Below are positions 7,387-12,982 of a stretch of 14,824 nt of DNA, piece after piece. The DNA lies in NCBI GenBank assembly GCA_016839905.1, contig JAEOTJ010000300.1, positions 1 through 14,824 of the forward strand. Direction: 5' to 3'. The notes under the pieces were generated by a model. It was not told the DNA's origin. It did not search any database and was given only the letters and a program-made list of their open reading frames with translations. Origin of the DNA: Promethearchaeota archaeon. GTDB taxonomy: Archaea > Asgardarchaeota > Lokiarchaeia > Sigynarchaeales > SOKP01. The first letter of the stretch is position 1; each line of letters opens with the position of its first letter. The translations under genes and the position numbers were made by a program.

Positions 7387-8769
7387 TTAATCCATTTTAT
7401 CATGATATAAATGCTTTAGAGTACTGGCTGCCAAGGTAAACCTATTAAATAACCCTGCCGGATCCTTTATTTGTTCCATAACTTCCTCAGGAGGTTTATC
7501 CGCACAAAGCGAACCAAAGACGCTAATAAACTTTGCTCCTTGCTCTTTTACACCTACTGGAGGACCATAGCAACCTAAACATGGCGCATTTCCTTTATTC
7601 GGACAGATCGTACCACAACCCGCTTGAGTTACTGGACCTAAACATATATACCCTTGTTCTAAAAAGCAAGTATCCATTGTAGGTAATCCTTCATAATCCC
7701 GTTTTAGGCTAGTTGGTACCTTATCAGCTACTTCTCTTTCGCAATGACTACAAACAGACTTAGAACTAAATTTAAAGTTCGGATCTCCCTTTAATAAATA
7801 AAGAGCAGTACCTACGACTTCATCCATCACGACATTTCCAGTTGGAGCTACATCCAACATTGTCTTACCATTTACTTCTTTGACAGCAAAACTTTCTGGT
7901 TCATAGGCCAAACGTTGAATTAAATCCCCTCTAAAATAAAAGTTAGTGATGTTCGATACTCCTAAATATAAATCTAAGAAATGTTGTAAGCTAGAAGCCT
8001 GTTCCTTTGTTAAGGCTTTTATATTATCTACTATTTCTTTTAGTTGGCTAGATTTAGCGCCGGGATTAGCAGTTGGTTTGAAACAGCCAACGCAAACATC
8101 ACCATCGTTAGGACACATCATTTCACACCCTGCTGCTGTTATTGAACCATAACATAACTTTTCATTATCCAAGAAACACCCACTACTAGCTAGACTACAT
8201 GAATCACAAACACACTTATTTTTATCAAGAGAAGCTGGACCTTCGCCAACTACTGTAAGTAAATATAGAATAGCAGCGAGGATGTTCTCAGTTGTCGGAG
8301 GACAACCTGGTATAAACACATCCACATCAATTATATCTTTAACATTAACAATGTAATCTTCAATCCCTGGAACGTGTTGGGTAGGTTTTTTTGGATTTTC
8401 ATCCGTAATAGACTCTGTCTCCATGAATTTTCTTTTTATTAAATCATCTTTATCGTATAAATTAGCTAATCCTTTTACACTTCCATAACATGAGCAAGCC
8501 CCTATAGCTACGATAACAGCACATTTTCTTCGCATTAATTTTGCATTCGCAGTATCTTCCTTAGTTCTTGCGACACCCTCAATAAAACCTACTACAATAT
8601 CTCCATCTGGTCTATCTTCTAAAGACTTATGTTTAAAGTCTACTACCGCTGGCCAATAAACTATCTCAAGTGCAGGTAAAACTGGAAGTAATCCAAGATG
8701 AGCATTCAATAAACTCTGGTGACACCCCCAGCAACTTGATAACTGCATAAAAGCTGTTTTTATAGGCAT
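7387..8769 (-). CDS. [NiFe]-hydrogenase small-subunit-like protein with duplicated Fe-S module
   Basis: A 460-residue protein of the FrhG/MvhG/HydD-like small-subunit family (COG1941 type). The N-terminal 180 residues carry the proximal [4Fe-4S] cysteines C13/C16 (SSCWGCHQSL), C92 (GACSCYG) and C156 (PGCPPT). Two cysteine-rich modules follow. Module 1 has C188/C191, C198, C206, C215, C219, C226 and C229; module 2 has C340/C343, C368, C376, C385, C389, C397 and C400. Their cores line up one to one (CFLxxxxxCxGxxTxAGC...CPN...CxGC). Module 2 with its tail resembles the single C-terminal module of sulfhydrogenase delta subunits. Ordinary relatives are about 250-310 residues, so the extra module plus a linker accounts for the added length. 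Start ATG 8769 has AGAAAGGAGA (8774-8783). It leads the operon with hdrC and hdrB. No large subunit is encoded nearby, so catalysis with hydrogen cannot be inferred; electron transfer to HdrC is the safer reading. Confidence 0.88.
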   Translation of the reverse strand: MPIKTAFMQLSSCWGCHQSLLNAHLGLLPVLPALEIVYWPAVVDFKHKSLEDRPDGDIVVGFIEGVARTKEDTANAKLMRRKCAVIVAIGACSCYGSVKGLANLYDKDDLIKRKFMETESITDENPKKPTQHVPGIEDYIVNVKDIIDVDVFIPGCPPTTENILAAILYLLTVVGEGPASLDKNKCVCDSCSLASSGCFLDNEKLCYGSITAAGCEMMCPNDGDVCVGCFKPTANPGAKSSQLKEIVDNIKALTKEQASSLQHFLDLYLGVSNITNFYFRGDLIQRLAYEPESFAVKEVNGKTMLDVAPTGNVVMDEVVGTALYLLKGDPNFKFSSKSVCSHCEREVADKVPTSLKRDYEGLPTMDTCFLEQGYICLGPVTQAGCGTICPNKGNAPCLGCYGPPVGVKEQGAKFISVFGSLCADKPPEEVMEQIKDPAGLFNRFTLAASTLKHLYHDKMD

Positions 8770-8849
8770 TTTTTCTCCTTTCTTTAGTTTATTTAGAATT
8801 TATTTTTATGGTTGATTAAATTATGAATATCTTAAAAAATTTTTTAGCG

Positions 8850-8861
8850 TTATAATAAATA
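8850..8861 (-). promoter_or_regulatory. putative TATA element of the redox operon
   Basis: TATTTATTATAA on the minus strand, about 85 bases before ATG 8769. It lies in the only non-coding stretch between the start-less frame and the operon. Support is positional only. Confidence 0.3.
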
Positions 8862-8879
8862 GATAGAATCTAAAACAAT

Positions 8880-9095
8880 TTATTCAATTTTAGATTCAGA
8901 TGGAAAATAATCATAAAATCTTCTCCGAAAATTCTCATTTCTTCTGAGATACTCTCGAAGAATTTCAATTATTTTTTCTCTACTCTCTAATTTTTTATTT
9001 ATTTCTTCTAATCCATCAATTAAATTGCCTAAATCCTTAAATATACAATTGTTGGTATTAATAAATTTTATAGATGTTGGATAAATTTTTACTTT
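8880..9095 (-). pseudogene. coding-like frame without start codon, possible gene remnant
   Basis: A minus-strand frame is open from 9095 (just after an in-frame TAA at 9096-9098) to TAA at 8880-8882, about 70 codons. The peptide looks real rather than random: FKDLGNLIDGLEEINKKL, then EKIIEILREYLRRN, then FRRRFYDYFPSE. It suggests an amphipathic or coiled-coil helical C-terminus. No ATG, GTG or TTG occurs in frame, and the frame differs from that of the LRR gene ending at 9104. It could be the decayed tail of a former gene, a domain once fused to the LRR protein, or a gene with a rare start codon. It is not similar to anything I recognise. Confidence 0.35.
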
Positions 9096-9103
9096 TTACC
9101 GAC

Positions 9104-10747
9104 TCATTTATAAATTATTACTCCCCTTTTTTCCAATATTTTATTTGACTCCGGGAGAGTTATCAACATATTATCTCTTAAATTTAGTGTTTCGAGTGAT
9201 TCTAAATTCGATATGGACTCCGGGAGAGTCGACAACTGATTATTACTCAAATTAAAGTAAGTGAGTGATTTAAGATTTCCAATCGACATCGGGAGAGTCG
9301 AAAGCGTGTTATCATTCAAATATAATATTTGAAGTGATTTTTCATTCCCTATTGACTCTGGGATAGTCTTTAATTGATTATTTTGTACCCATAATGTTTC
9401 TAGTGAGGAGAGGTTTCCTATGGACTCAGGGAGAGTGCTCAACTTGTTACCTTCTACCCATAGTATTCCCAGTGATTTTAAGTTTCCTATGGACTCCGGG
9501 AGATTCGTAAGCTGATTTTGATACAGATATAGTTTTTTTAGAGAGGAAAGATTCCCTATTGACTCCGGGAGAGTCATTAACTTATTACGGTCTAAATATA
9601 GTTCTATTAATGAAGAAAGGGTACCGATTGACTCCGGGAGAGTCGATAGCTGATTTAAATGTAAATATAGTTCTTTCAGCGAGGAAAGGTTGCCTATTGA
9701 CCCTGGGAGAGTCGTCAACTTGTTAAAGCTCAAAATTAATGTTTGAAGTGATTTTAGATCCCCTATTGATTCCGGGAGAGTCAATAACGAATTACGAATC
9801 AAATTTAATGTTTGAAGTGATTTTAGATTACTTATTGACTCCGGGAGAGTCGAAATATTATTACCTGCTAATAATAATTTTTGAAGTGATTTTAGATTCC
9901 CTATGGACTCTGGGAGAGTCGACAACTGATTATTACTCAAATTAAGGTAAGTGAGTGATTTAAGATTGACAATAGACTCCGGGAGAGTCGAGATCTGGTT
10001 CCATCTTAAATTTAGTCCTTTCAATAAAGAAAGTTGTCCTATCGACACCGGAAGAATCGAAAGATTATTGCTCCTTAAATTAAGGAAAATAAGCGATTTC
10101 AAGTTTCCAATGGATTCCGGGAGAGTTGACAACTTATTACTATATAAATTTAGTTCTTTTAAAGAGGATAGATTCCCTATGGATTCAGGGAGATTCGACA
10201 ACTTGTTGTTATACAATTCTAATCTTTGTAGTGAGGAAAGCTGTCCTATTGATTCCGGGAGAGTCGTGATCTGGTTCCATCTTAAATTTAGTTCTTTCAA
10301 TGAAGAAAGTTGTCCTATCGACACAGGGAGAATCGAAATATTATTACTCCTTAAATTAAGGAAAGTAAGAGATTTTAAGTTTCCAATGGACTCTGGGAGA
10401 GTTGACAACTGATTACTATATAAACTTAGTTCTTTTAGAGAGGATAGATTCCCTATGGACTCAGGGAGAGTTGACAACTCATTGTTATACACTTCTAATC
10501 TTTGTAGTGAGGAAAGCTGTCCTATTGATTCTGGGAGACTCGATATACCACATTTATATAAACCAATCCCCGTAACTCTATTATTTCCAACCGAAAAGCC
10601 CATTTGAGTATCCCATTTTACTGTATTAACCAACGTAAATTGTTTCCTTAACTGAGTTTCGAACTCTTGAAGAACATCCACTTCAAATTGTGGAATTTGA
10701 CCCCCTCTGAAAGATACGATCTTGTCATCTTTAATAAAAATCACCAA
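9104..10747 (-). CDS. leucine-rich-repeat protein, LPESIG 23-residue class
   Basis: A 547-residue protein. The first 68 residues are a short non-repeat cap (VDVLQEFETQLRKQF...WDTQMGF) ending in NRVTGIGLYKCGIS. Twenty consecutive repeats of exactly 23 residues follow (about 69-528), of the form STLPESIGNLxSLxxLxLxxNxL, then a partial repeat and the terminal cap LEKRGVIIYK. The repeats belong to the class shared by bacterial and Ras-group-related LRR proteins and should form a solenoid for protein binding. No signal peptide, membrane helix, Roc/COR GTPase or other catalytic domain is seen, so it is probably a cytoplasmic scaffold with unknown partner. The start is uncertain: TTG 10747 and GTG 10744 are both in frame. 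An ATG at 10751 is out of frame, but a one-base change in a T5 run (10736-10740) would join it. Repeats are highly alike at DNA level. Confidence 0.92.
   Translation of the reverse strand: MVIFIKDDKIVSFRGGQIPQFEVDVLQEFETQLRKQFTLVNTVKWDTQMGFSVGNNRVTGIGLYKCGISSLPESIGQLSSLQRLEVYNNELSTLPESIGNLSSLKELSLYSNQLSTLPESIGNLKSLTFLNLRSNNISILPVSIGQLSSLKELNLRWNQITTLPESIGQLSSLQRLELYNNKLSNLPESIGNLSSLKELNLYSNKLSTLPESIGNLKSLIFLNLRSNNLSILPVSIGQLSLLKGLNLRWNQISTLPESIVNLKSLTYLNLSNNQLSTLPESIGNLKSLQKLLLAGNNISTLPESISNLKSLQTLNLIRNSLLTLPESIGDLKSLQTLILSFNKLTTLPGSIGNLSSLKELYLHLNQLSTLPESIGTLSSLIELYLDRNKLMTLPESIGNLSSLKKLYLYQNQLTNLPESIGNLKSLGILWVEGNKLSTLPESIGNLSSLETLWVQNNQLKTIPESIGNEKSLQILYLNDNTLSTLPMSIGNLKSLTYFNLSNNQLSTLPESISNLESLETLNLRDNMLITLPESNKILEKRGVIIYK
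9164..10543 (-). repeat. array of twenty 69-bp LRR-coding repeats
   Basis: Twenty in-frame 69-base units with no length variation. Many share near-identical DNA around the LPESIG codons (plus-strand GACTCCGGGAGAGTC). Repeats 1-4 (10268-10543) and 5-8 (9992-10267) form two copies of a four-repeat block. Repeats 9 and 19 share a 66-base segment (9902-9967 and 9212-9277) with only two mismatches, 690 bases apart. This indicates recent duplication and gene conversion. Confidence 0.9.
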
Positions 10748-10991
10748 ACATATGTAGAGAATAAAATCTTTATGCTTAAATTAATAAATTATACATTTTA
10801 TATTTTATAATAATATATATTTACTTTCTTCGTATTTAAATTTTAAATTTACTCCAGATCTTCTATTAAAATAATGTAATGACATTAGAGATTTTTTATT
10901 TTATCAACAAACACTTTTAACTTGCACTTTTCTCCCATACCACTTTTTATTTACGAAATTTTTTAATAAATCAATCAATAATCATTATATT

Positions 10992-11005
10992 CCCACCAAT
11001 GTGGG
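10992..11005. other. small GC-rich hairpin downstream of fdhD
   Basis: CCCAC, a four-base loop and GTGGG form a perfect 5-bp GC-rich stem in otherwise very AT-rich DNA. It lies about 25 bases after the fdhD stop codon on the minus strand. On the plus strand it is followed by T-rich sequence (11006-11030). It may stabilise the fdhD transcript end or act in termination; the role is unproven. Confidence 0.35.
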
Positions 11006-11029
11006 TTTATCGTTTTTGATTTAATTTTT

Positions 11030-11836
11030 TTAAAAAATTCTTTTTGCATGAGTGTAAATGTTCATTCTAGCCCCTCTTACAAATCCAATTAGGGTTATTC
11101 TATATGCTAAAGCCAATCTAATTCCAGACTCGATCGCGGCTGATAATGACGCTAAAATGGGTATCTTTGCCCTTATGGCTTTTAAAACACAATCTCCTGT
11201 TAATCGTCCTGTTGATGTTAAGAAAACATTGCTAAAATCTTGATTTTTAATCAGCATCTCTCCAATAACTTTATCAATTGCATTATGACGGCCGATATCT
11301 TCCTTACAACCTAAAAGATTGCCTTTTAAATCAAAAATTGCTGCTCCATGACACCCCCCAGTCTCACGAAATAAAGTAGTTTCTTTTTGCATTTGCTTAA
11401 TAGCTGAAAAAATAATTTTTTTTTCAATACAGATGTCATCTTTAGCTTTATTTGATTCTGGTTCTTTATCCAATGTTTTTTTAATAATATCCCGCCAAGG
11501 CGATGAAATTCCGCAAGTTGTATCCAATACACGACTAATAGTGTTTAGTTCTAAAATTTGATTATTAAAATCTAATGAGTCAATTAGATTTATATGAATT
11601 TTTTTTTCCAATTCATCAATTTGTATTTCTTTAATATCATTGAATGAATTGATGATTCCAATTGAAAATAAGAAGCCTATGGCAAGTTCCTTTAAGTCTC
11701 TTGGCAAGCATATTATATTTACTAGAGGTTCTGAATTTACAATTAAATCGACGGGACTTTCTACAAGAATGATATCTTTTTCTTTTAACTTTTCATCTTT
11801 CTTTATTTTAGTTATCTCTACAGGGCGCTTAAACAA
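11030..11836 (-). CDS. fdhD: FdhD-family sulfurtransferase for formate dehydrogenase maturation
   Basis: A 268-residue FdhD homologue. FdhD passes sulfur from a cysteine desulfurase to the Mo/W-bis-MGD cofactor of formate dehydrogenase. Signature blocks are present: ESPVDLIVN near 26-34, ETGGCHGA (158-165), CKEDIGRHNAIDKVIG (177-192) and STGRLTGDCVLKA (208-220). The active-site loop reads DTTCGISSP, with Cys108 kept; the second cysteine of the CXXC found in E. coli FdhD is serine here. The first cysteine is regarded as the essential one, so function may be intact. The start is TTG 11836, supported by GGAGA (11843-11847) six bases upstream; no ATG is available near it. The gene stands alone and is divergent from the MNT/HEPN pair. 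No formate dehydrogenase or molybdopterin gene is in the window. Confidence 0.92.
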   Translation of the reverse strand: MFKRPVEITKIKKDEKLKEKDIILVESPVDLIVNSEPLVNIICLPRDLKELAIGFLFSIGIINSFNDIKEIQIDELEKKIHINLIDSLDFNNQILELNTISRVLDTTCGISSPWRDIIKKTLDKEPESNKAKDDICIEKKIIFSAIKQMQKETTLFRETGGCHGAAIFDLKGNLLGCKEDIGRHNAIDKVIGEMLIKNQDFSNVFLTSTGRLTGDCVLKAIRAKIPILASLSAAIESGIRLALAYRITLIGFVRGARMNIYTHAKRIF

Positions 11837-11842
11837 CTTAAG

Positions 11843-11847
11843 TCTCC
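11843..11847 (-). promoter_or_regulatory. Shine-Dalgarno site supporting the TTG start of fdhD
   Basis: GGAGA on the minus strand, six bases before TTG 11836. It decides in favour of the non-ATG start. Confidence 0.55.
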
Positions 11848-11990
11848 AGAATTTTATTTTTTATTATAATATTTGGTCTTGAAAAAATATTTTTAATACT
11901 TAATTATCATACTCTTTTTATTCTTTTAATATAGATTCCTCTTCAAATCATATTTCTTCAAAAAAGGAATTTAAAAAAAACTCCCCTTAA

Positions 11991-11998
11991 TTTAAATA
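11991..11998 (+). promoter_or_regulatory. putative TATA element of the MNT/HEPN pair
   Basis: TTTAAATA is centred about 27 bases before ATG 12022, so transcription is predicted to begin at or next to the A of the start codon. No Shine-Dalgarno precedes the gene, which fits a leaderless transcript. Confidence 0.45.
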
Positions 11999-12021
11999 TG
12001 TAAAAATCATTATTAAATTAG

Positions 12022-12465
12022 ATGAAGAGACCTATACATAAAATTATCTCAATTAAAGAGTTAAAACAAGTTATTAATGTTATTTTTAGGCAACATTCTG
12101 AAATTCAATTAGCTTATATATATGGTTCTTACGCTCAGGGCTCTCATACAGAATTTAGTGATATTGATATAGGTGTTATTTTAAAAGAAAACTTTAAAGA
12201 ACCACCATTATATTTTGCGGAACTTAGCTCGAAAATTGAGAAATGCTTTAATTATAAAATAAATGTAGATTTAAGAATTTTAAATAACGCGACACCCCGA
12301 TTTTTATTCCAAGTTATTAAAAGTGGAATTATACTATATTCTCAAGATAATAACTTCAAGGACGAGTATGAAATTAAAGTAATTCATCAATATCTCGATA
12401 TCAAACCAATGTTAGATATGTTTGATAATATCTCAATTAGAGAGGTTTTAAAAGATGGACATTAA
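12022..12465 (+). CDS. mntA: MNT-domain nucleotidyltransferase, antitoxin of a type VII (MntA/HepT) pair
   Basis: A 147-residue minimal nucleotidyltransferase. The motif GSYAQGSHTEFSDIDIG (35-51) gives the GS...DXD catalytic signature, with Asp47 and Asp49 as metal ligands; Asp83 in VDLRIL is the likely third carboxylate. All three are present, so the enzyme should be active. In studied MntA/HepT systems the MNT protein transfers AMP to a tyrosine on the HEPN toxin and inactivates it. The next gene overlaps by 11 bases and encodes just such a HEPN protein. The gene starts at ATG 12022 without a leader sequence of note. The predicted helical C-terminus (about 105-147) would contact the partner. 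The order antitoxin-toxin with overlapping ends is common for these pairs. Alternative roles such as defence-linked signalling cannot be excluded. Confidence 0.92.
   Translation: MKRPIHKIISIKELKQVINVIFRQHSEIQLAYIYGSYAQGSHTEFSDIDIGVILKENFKEPPLYFAELSSKIEKCFNYKINVDLRILNNATPRFLFQVIKSGIILYSQDNNFKDEYEIKVIHQYLDIKPMLDMFDNISIREVLKDGH
12439..12445 (+). promoter_or_regulatory. Shine-Dalgarno site for the HEPN toxin gene
   Basis: AGAGAGG inside the end of the MNT gene, nine bases before ATG 12455. It allows the toxin to be translated from the shared transcript despite the leaderless first gene. Confidence 0.4.
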
Positions 12466-12889
12466 TCGGGATCTTATTATTAAACGATTTGATAAATTAA
12501 ATGAATTACTAGAAATATTTAATGAATTTAAAGGTATCCCAAAGAACAAATTTCTTTCAAACTCAACTCTTTGTTTAAGCGCACAGAGAGCGTTGGAGAT
12601 ATCAATAAATATTTGTATTGATGTTGGAGCACATATCTTATCAATATATAATAATGAAAAACCCGAAACTTATAGTGTAATTTTTGAAAGGTTAGAAAAA
12701 TTAGAAATTATAAATAATGAAAGAAAAGACACATTAATAAAAATGGTTAAATTTAGAAATCTATTAGGACATTTATACATGGAAATTGACAATTCAATTG
12801 TATATGATATAATTCAAAATAATTTAAACGATTTTAAGCTATTTAATAAAGATATTTTCTCTAAATTTAAAAAGCAATTAATGATATAA
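12455..12889 (+). CDS. hepT: HEPN-domain toxin (HepT/DUF86 family RNase)
   Basis: A 144-residue helical protein with the HEPN active-site motif RX4HXY as RNLLGHLY: Arg101, His106 and Tyr108. Arg and His are the RNase residues; Tyr108 is at the position AMP-modified by MntA in characterised pairs. The helical pattern before it (LSAQRALEISINICIDVGAHIL, in two parts, about 41-62) matches the typical DUF86 helix carrying conserved Gln/Arg/Ala/Glu. It starts at ATG 12455, eleven bases inside the MNT gene, which implies translational coupling and equal dosage. Length is normal for HepT (about 130-145). Together the two genes form an apparently intact toxin-antitoxin module, often found as mobile accessory cargo. 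No transposase or integrase lies nearby. Confidence 0.9.
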   Translation: MDINRDLIIKRFDKLNELLEIFNEFKGIPKNKFLSNSTLCLSAQRALEISINICIDVGAHILSIYNNEKPETYSVIFERLEKLEIINNERKDTLIKMVKFRNLLGHLYMEIDNSIVYDIIQNNLNDFKLFNKDIFSKFKKQLMI

Positions 12890-12939
12890 AAAAAAGATAA
12901 AGAATTTTTATGAAAATCTATCCACATTAATTCTAAGTT

Positions 12940-12965
12940 AAAAAATCAATTAAATATAGAAAAAA
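12940..12965 (-). terminator. T-tracts after the Ig-like repeat surface protein gene
   Basis: Two T6 tracts on the minus strand (12960-12965 and 12940-12945) within 45 bases of the surface-protein stop codon at 12983, suitable as an archaeal terminator. Confidence 0.4.
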
Positions 12966-12982
12966 TAAGATTAAAGATAGGT

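Larger units (their letters stand above)
8770..9103. other. 334-bp gap between the LRR gene and the redox operon
   Basis: The half nearer the operon (8784-8880) is AT-rich and should hold the operon promoter; TATTTATTATAA (8850-8861, minus strand) is a possible TATA element, predicting a leader of about 55 bases. The half nearer the LRR gene (8880-9095) carries a coding-like minus-strand frame with no start codon, listed separately. Confidence 0.5.

Noticed and set aside
9951..10412. Long plus-strand open frame antisense to the LRR gene
   Set aside because: It exists because the 69-bp repeats keep the same antisense frame open; the translated peptide is itself a mirror of the repeats (recurring MDSGRV) with no start signals.
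9164..10543. Repeat array as a possible CRISPR
   Set aside because: The units are contiguous 69-bp in-frame LRR codons without spacers, and they encode a continuous protein.
11326..11532. Second minus-strand frame inside fdhD
   Set aside because: It overlaps conserved FdhD motifs in another frame and shows no domain of its own.
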